A stretch of 64,000 nucleotides of DNA from CAYQUO01 sp964420835 (GTDB lineage: Bacteria; Chloroflexota; Anaerolineae; Anaerolineales; Anaerolineaceae). A program made the translations under genes and the position numbers. Of the stretch, positions 34,986-43,464 are shown piece by piece. Every line of letters starts with the position of its first letter. Position 1 is the stretch's first letter. The DNA is taken from the NCBI GenBank assembly GCA_964420835.1, contig CAYQUO010000006.1, positions 104,554 to 168,553 of the forward strand. The letters are read 5' to 3'. The notes beneath the pieces are model-generated. The model did not search any database, had not been told where the DNA came from, and was given only the letters and a program-made list of their open reading frames with translations.

Positions 34986-36287
34986 TTATCTTCCCAACAA
35001 CGCTCTCATAAACCCGGCAGCCTGAGCCATGGCAGTATCATCGTCAGGCAAGGGGAGAACTTCCGATGTAATCATCCCATGGTACCCGGCGGTAACCAAT
35101 GCTGCCAACACCTGAACAAAGTTGGTATGCCCCTGGCCGGCCGGGCGGCGGTTGCTGTCCGCAAAGTGCATGTACCCAATTCGGTCACCTGCCCGTACCA
35201 GGGAAGCGACCATGTCCCGCTCTTCAATATTCATGTGAAAGGTATCCGGCACCAGTTTTAGACTCGGATCACCGACCTCATCGAGGAAAGACAAACCTTC
35301 ATTGATTGAATTGATGTAATTGGTCTCATAGCGGTTGATCGGTTCAATTACAACGGTCACACCAAGGATCCTTCCCCTGGACACCAATGATGCCACTGCA
35401 TCTTTCATGAATCCCTTCTGTTGGGCTTGCTGCTGCGGGCTCCCGCTAGTTCGTCCACGAACACCCCCCACGATCAGGCGCGCGCCCAGTGTTTCAGCCA
35501 ATTGCAAATGCATCTGCAAGCGCCCTAAAGCCATCTTCCGTTTTTCCGCATCCGCAGAAAGGAGGCAAAGACCGTCACGCAGGCAGGATTGCCCGGTTGC
35601 TATGGCCGCAGTTGTCAATCCGGCATCTCGGACCATCTTCTGGATCGCCCTGCCATCCAGGGTTTCCGGGTCACGAAGGCTTAATTCCACCCCGTCAAAA
35701 CCCAGCCGGGCTGCATGGTCAATTCCATCCTTCAGATTACCGGCAAACATTAGCGGGCCAAAAACGGACGCTTCGGGGGAAAGGGAAACACCCATCTGGA
35801 AGCCGGACCGGTCAAGGCTTGCCAGTTTCCCTGCGTCATCCCCGGATTCCTGGGCAGGAAGGTCCAGCATGGCAAGTCGGGGAATATGACGACCTCCTTC
35901 AAAAGGGGTTGCCAGCCAGACGTCCAAGATTTCCCTTGCCATCTCCGGCGTGGTCACCAGCCCGCCCAACGCCAGCAGGTTGGCATCATTGTGGATTCGA
36001 CTCTGTCTGGCCAGGTAAAGGTTATTGCACAGCACCGCCCTCACACCCGGAAATCGATTCACTGCAATGGATATGCCAACACCGGTGCCACAGACCACCA
36101 CACCCCGTTCGCAGGTCCCCCGGGAAACCATTTCACCCACACTTCGGGCTGCCCTTGGGTAATCATATGGTGGATCCGTCGCAAACGCCCCGCAATCCAC
36201 CACCTCATGTTGTTTTTCTCTCAGGTATTCAGCCACCGCCTCTTTAAGCGGAAACCCAACATGATCTGATCCAACAGCAATCTTCAA
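34986..36287 (-). CDS. Fusion of ribose-5-phosphate isomerase B (RpiB) and xylose-isomerase-like sugar epimerase
   Basis: A 433-residue two-domain enzyme. Residues 1-145 are RpiB/LacAB-like: GSDHVGFPLK, DCGAF, the active-site Cys in VVCGTGVGIS near 66 and RIHNDANLLALGG. Residues about 160-433 are an AP-endonuclease-2/xylose-isomerase-like barrel with metal ligands in IEPINRYETN, VPDTFHMNIEE, MHFADSNR and SEVLP, as in tagatose/psicose 3-epimerases. The start is TTG at 36287 with GGGAG upstream; no ATG precedes the conserved KIAVGSDH. It is the first gene of the ECF/amidohydrolase transcription unit. The fusion suggests consecutive isomerisation and epimerisation of a pentose or hexose derivative. 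Confidence 0.88.
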   Translation of the reverse strand: MKIAVGSDHVGFPLKEAVAEYLREKQHEVVDCGAFATDPPYDYPRAARSVGEMVSRGTCERGVVVCGTGVGISIAVNRFPGVRAVLCNNLYLARQSRIHNDANLLALGGLVTTPEMAREILDVWLATPFEGGRHIPRLAMLDLPAQESGDDAGKLASLDRSGFQMGVSLSPEASVFGPLMFAGNLKDGIDHAARLGFDGVELSLRDPETLDGRAIQKMVRDAGLTTAAIATGQSCLRDGLCLLSADAEKRKMALGRLQMHLQLAETLGARLIVGGVRGRTSGSPQQQAQQKGFMKDAVASLVSRGRILGVTVVIEPINRYETNYINSINEGLSFLDEVGDPSLKLVPDTFHMNIEERDMVASLVRAGDRIGYMHFADSNRRPAGQGHTNFVQVLAALVTAGYHGMITSEVLPLPDDDTAMAQAAGFMRALLGR

Positions 36288-36334
36288 GGTGCTCCCTTCC
36301 TTTCAGTGACCCTGCGCTTTGACAAAAGGTCCAC

Positions 36335-36363
36335 CTTATACACGATAAATTTTGAACTGACAA
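36335..36363 (-). promoter_or_regulatory. Promoter of the RpiB-epimerase/ECF operon
   Basis: Minus-strand TTGTCA, a 17-bp spacer and TATAAG (36335-36340) give 5/6 matches at both elements, 48 bp before the TTG start. Confidence 0.7.
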
Positions 36364-36699
36364 GGCATCGTTGTCCCAATGCCTCATCAGTTCTATGGTC
36401 TCAACCAGTCAATTACAACAGAAACCTTCCTGATAGATGGTCCCCTGTCCGCAACTTAAGCGTCGCTTTCCCTTTAAATGAATACGATGCTTTTGAAAGA
36501 TGTGGCTGTTTTTGATGAGTCTAGGATAAATGGAAAGATTTCAATACAAGAATTATAGGAAGTTAGAGAATGGAATGTCAAGTGATTTTCGTCAGTTCCT
36601 GTTAAGGAAATGTGTTCCTCCCTGTCGTAAAACCTGGACATCCCACAACAATTGGTTCAGGCGACCGAATCAGGATGAGTTGTTTATACGACAGAGGGC
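36364..36699. other. Intergenic region without a recognised gene
   Basis: Between the promoter above and the V4R gene stop there is an AT-rich spacer. I see no convincing ORF, tRNA or strong hairpin. It presumably contains the 3' untranslated region of the V4R transcript. Confidence 0.5.
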
Positions 36700-37338
36700 T
36701 TAGTCTTCCTCCGGTTCCTTGTTTATAAGGAACACGCAACTTTCCGCTCCCATGCCCCGGCATTCGATCTCGGAAACTTTGAATCTTTTTCCGCCGGAAA
36801 CCCAGCTCAATGCTTCCTGGATCAATCCAGCCTGCATGGCACAAACTGGGGCTTCCATTCCCTTCACACCCCAGCAGGTGGGGCAACGGGCAATGGAGTA
36901 TAAAAACTCGTTCTCTTGTTCAGTAACCGTGTTCAATTGATCGCTGACCATATTAATGACCCTGGCCATCGCATTCAAACCGAGTGATATTTTAATTTTT
37001 AATGGGATCAGCCGCAACGCCATGTCAGTCATCCCGGTCATGGCTCCATACGTGCTAAAAAGTTCCTTGAAAGTTGCCCTTCCCGCACGGATCGCCAGTA
37101 CCCTGCCGCCGCGTTCGCCGTAAATTTCCCTGATTGCCTGATTGATCATTGAAAAATCACTGAAATCAAAAACCTTATCCCGGTTCTTTGGCGGATAGTT
37201 GTTTATCAGGTGTTCCAGTCCTGCCAACCTAAGAACCACGTCAATTCCATTTTTCCCGGCGATCTCTTCGATCGCCATCAGGTTTACACGCGCAAATGTA
37301 TTGGTGTTACAGTAACCGCTTTTTTCCAACCGGATCAT
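36700..37338 (-). CDS. V4R (4-vinyl reductase) domain protein
   Basis: About 212 residues. The C-terminal half is a V4R domain with a cysteine pattern (CPTCW near residue 155, a later Cys in APVCAMQAG, then ECRGMGAESC near 195) that in relatives binds metal or a small hydrophobic ligand. The N-terminal half is soluble with no known motif. I start at the ATG at 37338; a TTG 13 codons upstream is possible. V4R domains occur in bacteriochlorophyll 8-vinyl reductase-associated proteins, regulators and methane/benzene-related regulators, and their function is rarely known. Here it lies downstream of a corrinoid methyltransferase set and may be a sensor or accessory for it. Confidence 0.78.
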   Translation of the reverse strand: MIRLEKSGYCNTNTFARVNLMAIEEIAGKNGIDVVLRLAGLEHLINNYPPKNRDKVFDFSDFSMINQAIREIYGERGGRVLAIRAGRATFKELFSTYGAMTGMTDMALRLIPLKIKISLGLNAMARVINMVSDQLNTVTEQENEFLYSIARCPTCWGVKGMEAPVCAMQAGLIQEALSWVSGGKRFKVSEIECRGMGAESCVFLINKEPEED

Positions 37339-37547
37339 AACCCAACCCCAAGTGAAGTTAAGGATATTGTAACCCAACCATCACCGGATTATCACTTAAC
37401 AGATTCGTAAATCAGGCTGCTCCTTACAGCTTTCCATGCATCTGCCAAGTCATCAGGCGATAGAAGTACACTAAGCGTTGGAGGAATAGTTCAAGGATTT
37501 AATTGCCCGGATTTCACTTGCTGATCCAATGGGAAGATTTTATGATT

Positions 37548-37573
37548 CATTGGGTATGCATGCATAACCCATT
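37548..37573 (-). other. Dyad/hairpin after the URO-D-thioredoxin gene
   Basis: An imperfect inverted repeat centred at 37560/37561 (ATTGGGTATGCA with TGCATAACCCAT, one bulge) begins a few bases after the stop at 37579 on the minus strand. It lacks a T tract, so it is a processing or weak termination candidate, or an operator of the V4R gene. Confidence 0.45.
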
Positions 37574-37578
37574 TGGTT

Positions 37579-38946
37579 TTAGAGCAGTTTTAGAATTTCC
37601 TCAACCAGTTCCTGTTTTCCCGGAATGATGGAGGAATAAGCCAACCTGCCGTTGATCAATAACGAGGGCAGATTTTTAATACCCATCTTCATCACCCGGG
37701 CAACATTTTCCTTCTCTGTGAACTTATATTCCACCATGTCCACCCGGCCCGAAAAACTGGAAACTGCCGCCTCGGTAGCCTGAAGCATGTAAGAGCAGGC
37801 AGCACAGGTGGCGGAATCCAGTGTGAACAGCTCCACCAGCGGCTTTTGAAGATTCGCATAATCCGGCAGAATGACAGCGTCCAGGTCATAGTCGGCTTCC
37901 TGGTAATTCTTAAGCATCCGTCGGGTTTCGTCCGGGTGCCGTACGGCATGCATGCAGCCGACCGTGTTCTCGATCGGCGTGTCATAGGGCATGTCGCAGC
38001 CTGGTGCCAGGATCAGGTTATGATGGTCAATTGAATCCAGAAAATCCACCACGTATTTCATATTATCCTGCTGGGTGCCCAGCAACATGCGCGTGGTCAG
38101 GGGAATGTTACCGCTCAATGTGATATTGTGGCTGTCCGTGATCTTCTTCGCCTCGACCATATTGATGTTCTCGTCAACCGCGATGCAGTCCGGGTCGGTC
38201 TGGCACATGATCTCGATATTTTTGGTCGCATCGCCACAGACAAAGAAGGATGAATACGCACCTTTTCGTCGGATCTCGTGAAACAAGGTTCTAAATGGCT
38301 CCAGGGTGAATTGCTGAAAGTGCTTCGGCGAGATCTGCGAGATCAATGGATCCACCACGGCAATGACATCCATGCCGCAATCAATGTAATAATCCATTAC
38401 GCGTGTGGCCACAGCCAGGCTGTATGCCAGCAGTTCCTGCACCCGGTTGGGGTTGCGGATCATATCCATGAAGATTTCGATTCCGCGCAAATGCGATGCC
38501 AGGGTGAGCGGTCCCGTCACCAAACCATACAGAGCGGTAGTATCTCCAACCCTGGTTTTCATTTTTCGCATAACTGAGAGGATAATCGGCAGCCTGCCAT
38601 CTCCGGGCTCCGGAAGCCGGGATGGGGTGGGTGCGTCGCCTTCCAGGGGATGCGTGACAACCGATGGGGGTGCATTATCCGGCCAAAATAACTCACAGCC
38701 GAGTATTTCCGCCTCTAACTGCAGGTCAAAATGGATTGGCTGCCCATCAGGAACGTAAATTGAGTTGACAGCCAGGAGCGATTCCAGCATTTTGGTTTCG
38801 TCTGTCAATACTTCGCGGGCTGAATATCCTTTCAATTTTCCTGCATGCACACCGGCATAAGGCACCCACGGGACGGCTTCCGTTTTTTCATGGCGTAGCG
38901 CCGCTAGGAGTAATTCTTTCCTGTTTATGAGGGTTTCTGTTGTCAA
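37579..38946 (-). CDS. URO-D-family methyltransferase-like protein fused to a thioredoxin-like domain
   Basis: A 455-residue protein. Residues 1 to about 360 are a uroporphyrinogen decarboxylase-fold domain of the MtaA/MtbA/CmuA type, which moves methyl groups between corrinoid proteins and thiols. The zinc-ligand motif HxCG is FVCG here: Cys is kept but the His position is Phe. The second Cys appears in APGCDMPYDTP. Residues about 370-455 form a Thioredoxin_3-like domain with CAAC in TCAACSYM and LPSLLINGR before a final helix. The start is TTG at 38946, preceded by AGGTGG. It lies 186 bp after the MtmB-like gene. I infer a methyl-accepting or corrinoid-reducing partner in that system. Confidence 0.83.
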   Translation of the reverse strand: MTTETLINRKELLLAALRHEKTEAVPWVPYAGVHAGKLKGYSAREVLTDETKMLESLLAVNSIYVPDGQPIHFDLQLEAEILGCELFWPDNAPPSVVTHPLEGDAPTPSRLPEPGDGRLPIILSVMRKMKTRVGDTTALYGLVTGPLTLASHLRGIEIFMDMIRNPNRVQELLAYSLAVATRVMDYYIDCGMDVIAVVDPLISQISPKHFQQFTLEPFRTLFHEIRRKGAYSSFFVCGDATKNIEIMCQTDPDCIAVDENINMVEAKKITDSHNITLSGNIPLTTRMLLGTQQDNMKYVVDFLDSIDHHNLILAPGCDMPYDTPIENTVGCMHAVRHPDETRRMLKNYQEADYDLDAVILPDYANLQKPLVELFTLDSATCAACSYMLQATEAAVSSFSGRVDMVEYKFTEKENVARVMKMGIKNLPSLLINGRLAYSSIIPGKQELVEEILKLL

Positions 38947-38985
38947 TTATCTACCACCTGTTGTGATTTATAAATTCGTTTAGCG

Positions 38986-38991
38986 ATTATA
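38986..38991 (-). promoter_or_regulatory. Possible -10 box of the URO-D-thioredoxin gene
   Basis: A perfect TATAAT on the minus strand, about 40 bp before the TTG start, within the 186-bp gap after the MtmB-like gene. No good -35 element is seen at 16-18 bp, so this is a weak call. Confidence 0.35.
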
Positions 38992-39132
38992 CTTTCTAAT
39001 TTGCTCTGATGGAGAATCGAATGGGCCATAATCAACCATCTGAAAATTAATCTGGTTGTTCCTGCCACCCACCTTTCCAGCAAGAAGGGATGTCCATATC
39101 CAATCTGGTTGGAAGTGGATGGAAATTGACTC

Positions 39133-40503
39133 CTACATCACGAACTCAACACCCAAAGACGCCACGTCAGCCTTCGTCCGCTTGTAGATCTCCAGCCACT
39201 CCGGTTTGGGAGTGATGGTCTTGATATCGTACACCTCCGGAAAAGGTTTTCCCAGATTGGGGCTCTCAAAACCGTGCTCGTACTTGGCAAACAATTTCAA
39301 TACCAGTTCGTTGGCCTGATCCGGGCTCAGTTTCTGATTGAAGGCCGCATGCACCACCTCAGCGTAGAACCGGCATTCCAGACCGCTGCAATGTGGGCAG
39401 GTGCCGTTCGTCGAACCGACCGAAACTGTGTGCAGGGCGCTGCGCTCCTGGGCAATGGCCATGGCTGCCGTCTCATAGAGAATTTCCTCCGTACCGGCAC
39501 CGGCCGTGGCCCAGGCGCCCGCCAGCAGGGCGATTGGTGCATTACGGGCGAACGCCCGCCCGACCACGCTGTCAACCCACATCCCCTCTTTTGTGCTCAC
39601 CGAGATATGGCGGTTATGGATGGGGTGTAAACAATGCATATGCACATTGTAAGCAGCCGTGGAGAGAAGAATTGCTGCCGCCAGGACCACCGCTGCTCCT
39701 TCCGCGCCTCCACCATATCCGCCAATAACCGGGTCGATCAGGCTGGTCATAAAGGCTGGGTATTCATGCCCGGTGACCGCTCTGGTCAGCCGGTCGTAAT
39801 CGGTCTTAAGCTCCGATAGAACCGGTATCATGTGCGAATCGCTTGGCCGCATAAAGCGTTCGTTGCAAATCGCCAGCGTTCCCAGTTGAGTGGCACTGCT
39901 TGCTCCGGCGGCATAAATGTGCATTCCAGAGCGTCCGGCCCGTTCCAGCGCCTCCCGCGTCCAGATCAGCTCCTGGCGGCAGGCGCGCACTTCCAGAGGC
40001 CCTCCAGTGCGAACATCCATACCCTCTATCGACGTTAGTGACCCTGGGATCAGGATATCGATCAGCGGCTCTTTGGCATAAGACATCATCACCGGCAGGA
40101 AAAGTTCCTCCGGCAACGGTGTGCCCGGGCAGCCGCCTGTTACCGTCATTGGGTGACCGTCTCCAAACCGACGGGCTCGCAGGGTGCGGGCATCCCTTCC
40201 AAGGCCAAGGATCATTTCCTGAGGCGCCAGCTTCATCGCCAGACTCAACTCCTCTTCGGTAAACTGGATCAAGCGGCTGGTTGAAACGCACAACATGCCC
40301 ATCTCCAGCGCCAGTTTCATGGCAGCCTCATAAACATGGTCGGCCATGCTGTCATCGCCCACGACGATCTGGTCACGGTCCATCTTAATGCCAAATTCCT
40401 TAACCAGCCGGGAGGTCGTGCGAAATAATTTCATGTTGAAATCGTTTTCCCTCATATACGGGCCGTCCTCAGCCCGTCGTAGGACCTCAAAGATATTCAC
40501 CAT
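39133..40503 (-). CDS. Monomethylamine methyltransferase (MtmB) homologue without pyrrolysine
   Basis: A 456-residue protein with clear MtmB similarity along its length: VTGGCPGTPLPEELFLPVMMSYA corresponds to the MtmB GGPTGSPxxEDVFMPVHMSYA region, LGLGRDARTLRARRFGD to the GTGRDAVNVR region, and it ends KTITPKPEW like MtmB. In methanogen MtmB an in-frame UAG encodes pyrrolysine in GMGVO; here the matching segment is GMHIYAAG, with an ordinary Tyr (about residue 197) and no internal stop. So it is a non-pyrrolysine homologue whose methyl donor is probably not plain monomethylamine. The start is ATG at 40503 with GGGAGG upstream; a GTG two codons earlier overlaps the corrinoid gene stop. It is translationally linked to the corrinoid protein. 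Confidence 0.87.
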   Translation of the reverse strand: MVNIFEVLRRAEDGPYMRENDFNMKLFRTTSRLVKEFGIKMDRDQIVVGDDSMADHVYEAAMKLALEMGMLCVSTSRLIQFTEEELSLAMKLAPQEMILGLGRDARTLRARRFGDGHPMTVTGGCPGTPLPEELFLPVMMSYAKEPLIDILIPGSLTSIEGMDVRTGGPLEVRACRQELIWTREALERAGRSGMHIYAAGASSATQLGTLAICNERFMRPSDSHMIPVLSELKTDYDRLTRAVTGHEYPAFMTSLIDPVIGGYGGGAEGAAVVLAAAILLSTAAYNVHMHCLHPIHNRHISVSTKEGMWVDSVVGRAFARNAPIALLAGAWATAGAGTEEILYETAAMAIAQERSALHTVSVGSTNGTCPHCSGLECRFYAEVVHAAFNQKLSPDQANELVLKLFAKYEHGFESPNLGKPFPEVYDIKTITPKPEWLEIYKRTKADVASLGVEFVM

Positions 40504-40505
40504 AA

Positions 40506-41171
40506 TCACTTCCCTCCCATCAACAAGTCACCGATCAGTCGTACTGCTTCCAGAGCATCCTTGGCACAGCCATCAGCGCCGATCAATTTGACATAATCCG
40601 GGGTAACGGGGCTACCACAAATTACGACCTTGAATTTGCCGCTCAAGCTGCGTTCATCGAGAAGTTTCAATAGATCCTTGCCGTACGGAAGCGATGTCTT
40701 CAAATGTAACCAAAGAGCGATTGCATCCGCCTTCAACTCCAGGGCCTTATCGATGATCCCATCTAAACGCATATCAGACCCAAGGTCGAATACCGTAAAA
40801 CCCGAAACCCTTAACAAGGCTGATGCAATATTCCTCCAGATGCCATGTGCGTCTCCCTGGATCTGGGCTGTCACGATCGTCCCGCCGGACCCCACGATAA
40901 GGTTCAACCTATCCATTTGTGGATGCAGGGAGACCATCGCCTGTTCCATGGCATCCACTGCCATTATGAGTTGAGGCAGATAGCAGTCCATCGTTTTATA
41001 CTTGTCTGCAACCATGTAAATGCCTTTGCTTAAGGAATCGATGATCTGCAGAATTCCCTCACCATTGCCCAGGGCTCTGTTAACCAGGTCCGGCACGGCG
41101 TCGATATCCATATTGACCAAGGCGTTATGGATTTCGTGAACCAAGGAATCATATAACTCATTTGGGGTCAT
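40506..41171 (-). CDS. Methyltransferase corrinoid protein (MtmC/MtbC-like)
   Basis: A 221-residue cobalamin-binding protein. An N-terminal four-helix cap (about residues 1-88) precedes a Rossmann-like B12 domain. The lower-ligand motif reads GDAHGIWRNI: Asp and His of DxHxxG are present, but the Gly is Trp. The second motif SxL is also changed (LWLHLKT), while GSPVTPDY matches the GG/GAPVT turn. It should carry the methyl group from the MtmB-like enzyme to an acceptor. It is the first gene of the unit, and its stop overlaps the possible GTG of the next gene. Confidence 0.87.
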   Translation of the reverse strand: MTPNELYDSLVHEIHNALVNMDIDAVPDLVNRALGNGEGILQIIDSLSKGIYMVADKYKTMDCYLPQLIMAVDAMEQAMVSLHPQMDRLNLIVGSGGTIVTAQIQGDAHGIWRNIASALLRVSGFTVFDLGSDMRLDGIIDKALELKADAIALWLHLKTSLPYGKDLLKLLDERSLSGKFKVVICGSPVTPDYVKLIGADGCAKDALEAVRLIGDLLMGGK

Positions 41172-41429
41172 TCTAATGGCACTCCTGTGGATGTCGCTTT
41201 ACATACCGCCTTTAATTCATGATACCCGGATTCAATGGCAACCATCCGTACAATGCTCATACCTACAACCGGGGTTGTTTTCCTAATAGGTTAAATTCAA
41301 CTCATCCCATTTCAGTCTCAATCAAAAAATATACCTGGGCAATCTACTCCAAAGGTTCAAAACGGCAGTTCAATTGTAGTATTAAAAACCAACAAATAAT
41401 TTTGATCCAATTATTCAAGTATTAATTAA
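41172..41429. other. Intergenic region upstream of the corrinoid protein gene
   Basis: AT-rich spacer between the groEL terminator and the corrinoid protein ATG. I looked for a cobalamin riboswitch (B12 box) on the minus strand and did not find one. No strong sigma-70 promoter could be assigned, although transcription of the methyltransferase unit should start here. GGAG lies about 10 bp before the ATG. Confidence 0.5.
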
Positions 41430-41455
41430 GATAGCCTGCCGAATGGCAGGCTATC
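41430..41455 (-). terminator. Intrinsic terminator of groESL
   Basis: A perfect 11-bp stem (GATAGCCTGCC with GGCAGGCTATC) with a 4-nt loop lies 18 bp after the groEL stop and is followed on the minus strand by TTAATTAATACTT. Confidence 0.85.
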
Positions 41456-41473
41456 ATCCAACGATTGATCGGA

Positions 41474-43105
41474 TTAATATTCCGGCATTGGCGGGGGAGC
41501 CGGTTTTTCAGGCTCAGGCACGTCGGTGACCAGTGCCTCGGTGGTCAGGATCATGGCAGCAATGGAAGCCGCATTCTCCAAGGCACCACGGGTAACTTTT
41601 GCCGGGTCAATCACGCCGCCCTTGACCATGTCCATGTACTCATCACGGATCACGTCATAGCCAACCTTCAAGTTCTTGTCTTTCTTCTGCGCTTGCCGGA
41701 TGTTCTCGATGATGACCGCTCCGTCTTTTCCGGCGTTCTCGGTGATCAGGCGTGTCGGGAATTCCAACGCCTTGCGAACGATATTGATGCCGATCTGAGC
41801 ATCTTCCTCGTCCATCTTCATCTTCTCCAGGGCGGGCATGGCATTCAACAGCGCCACGCCACCACCTGGGACGATGCCTTCTTCAACAGCCGCACGTGTT
41901 GCTGAGAGTGCATCTTCCACCCTGTGCTTCTTTTCCTTAAGTTCTGTTTCAGTGGCCGCTCCCACACGGATGATGGCAACGCCGCCAGAAAGTTTGGCCA
42001 GCCGCTCTTGCAGTTTCTCGCGGTCATAGTCACTGGTGGTTTTGTCGATCTCCACGCGGATCTGTTCGATGCGGCCCTTGATCTCCTCTTCCTTGCCCTT
42101 GCCGCCGACGATTGTGGTGTTGTCCTTGTCGGCTACAACCTTCTCTGCACGGCCGAGGTCGCTTACCACAACAGTTTCCAGTTTGCGACCGGTCTCCTCG
42201 GAGATTAGGGTTGCACCGGTGAGGATGCTGATGTCCTGCAACATGGCCTTGCGCCGGTCGCCAAAACCGGGAGCCTTGACAGCCAGTACATTGAGCATGC
42301 CGCGCAGTTTGTTAAGCACCAGGGTAGCCAGAGCCTCGCCGTCAATGTCTTCAGCAATAATCAAAAGTTCACGCTTGCCGATCTGTACAAGTTTCTCCAG
42401 CAATGGAACAATGTCAGTAGCCGCAGAAATCTTCTTGTCATATACCAGCACATAGGCTTCGGGGATGACCGATTCCATGTGCTCCGGATCAGTGATGAAA
42501 TACGGCGAAATGTAACCGCGGTCGAACTGCATACCTTCAACGTACTCGGTCTCAAATTCCAGGCCTTTGGATTCTTCAACGGTGATCACACCATCCTTGC
42601 CAACCTTGTCCATCACTTCAGCGATCAGATCGCCGATCTGCCGGTCCTGGGCGGAGATGGTGGCAACGTTGGCAATATCATCGCGGGTGTCGATCTTAAT
42701 GGACTGGCCGCGGATCTCATCGGAAACCGTTTTCGAAGCGGCTTCAATACCGCGCTTCAGGAGCATTGGGTTGGCGCCTGCCGCCAGGGTCTTTAGGCCT
42801 TCGGTCACGATGGTATGCGCCAGGACGGTTGAGGTTGTCGTGCCGTCCCCGGCGATGTCATTGGTCTTGGTCGCAGCCTCTTTCAATAACTGTGCGCCCA
42901 TGTTTTCGAACGGGTCCTTCAGTTCAAGCTCTTTGGCAACGGTCACACCATCGTGAGTTATGGTCGGTGAACCGAACTTGCGATCAATTGCCACATTGCG
43001 GCCCTTGGGGCCAAGGGTGGTTGCAACCGCCGTAGCGACTGTGTCAATACCGGTCTTTAATCGTCGGCGGGCTTCTTCACCAAATACGAGTTGTTTAGCA
43101 GCCAT
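41474..43105 (-). CDS. groL: Chaperonin GroEL (60 kDa)
   Basis: A 543-residue cytosolic chaperonin of normal length. LGPKGRNV near residue 31, the catalytic Asp87 in AGDGTTT, VEEGIVPGGGVALL near 410 and the equatorial/apical layout are all intact. The C-terminus ends in a Pro/Glu-rich PEKPAPPPMPEY instead of the common GGM repeats. GAAGGAGA precedes the ATG. It follows groES by 24 bp under the CIRCE promoter. Confidence 0.98.
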   Translation of the reverse strand: MAAKQLVFGEEARRRLKTGIDTVATAVATTLGPKGRNVAIDRKFGSPTITHDGVTVAKELELKDPFENMGAQLLKEAATKTNDIAGDGTTTSTVLAHTIVTEGLKTLAAGANPMLLKRGIEAASKTVSDEIRGQSIKIDTRDDIANVATISAQDRQIGDLIAEVMDKVGKDGVITVEESKGLEFETEYVEGMQFDRGYISPYFITDPEHMESVIPEAYVLVYDKKISAATDIVPLLEKLVQIGKRELLIIAEDIDGEALATLVLNKLRGMLNVLAVKAPGFGDRRKAMLQDISILTGATLISEETGRKLETVVVSDLGRAEKVVADKDNTTIVGGKGKEEEIKGRIEQIRVEIDKTTSDYDREKLQERLAKLSGGVAIIRVGAATETELKEKKHRVEDALSATRAAVEEGIVPGGGVALLNAMPALEKMKMDEEDAQIGINIVRKALEFPTRLITENAGKDGAVIIENIRQAQKKDKNLKVGYDVIRDEYMDMVKGGVIDPAKVTRGALENAASIAAMILTTEALVTDVPEPEKPAPPPMPEY

Positions 43106-43129
43106 AGGTATTCTCCTTCAATTTCTGAA

Positions 43130-43417
43130 TTATTCAACAATTGCCAGCAGGTCGCTCTCGCGCAGGATCAATAATTTTTTGTCATCCACCTTGATCTCTG
43201 TGCCAGAGTATTTCGCGAACAACACCGTATCGCCAACTTTTACGTCCATTGGGATGCGTTTGCCATCCTCGTCCCGGTCGCCCGGCCCTATTGAGAGAAC
43301 TTTGCCTTTTTGGGGTTTTTCTTTGGCGGTTTCAGGGAGCACGATACCGCTTGCGGTTATGTCTTCCTGCTCGATCGGTTCGATCACCAGCCGACTTCCA
43401 AGGGGTTTAAGATTCAT
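43130..43417 (-). CDS. groS: Co-chaperonin GroES (10 kDa)
   Basis: A 95-residue lid of the GroEL chamber. It has KPLGSRLVIEP at the start, a mobile loop with ASGIVLPETAKEKPQ, and FAKYSGTEIK near the end. I choose the ATG at 43417 (MNLKPLG), which gives 9 bp from AGGAGG; the ATG two codons upstream is only 3 bp from it. First gene of the heat-shock operon. Confidence 0.97.
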   Translation of the reverse strand: MNLKPLGSRLVIEPIEQEDITASGIVLPETAKEKPQKGKVLSIGPGDRDEDGKRIPMDVKVGDTVLFAKYSGTEIKVDDKKLLILRESDLLAIVE

Positions 43418-43464
43418 ATCCATTTACCTCCTATGTATGATTGTATATTATGTTTCAAAACCAT

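Noticed and set aside
39133..40503. Pyrrolysine (in-frame TAG) in the MtmB-like gene
   Set aside because: The frame is open throughout and the homologous position is a Tyr codon.
41172..41473. Cobalamin riboswitch before the corrinoid protein gene
   Set aside because: No B12-box or matching peripheral stems could be found on the minus strand; only the groEL terminator is structured there.
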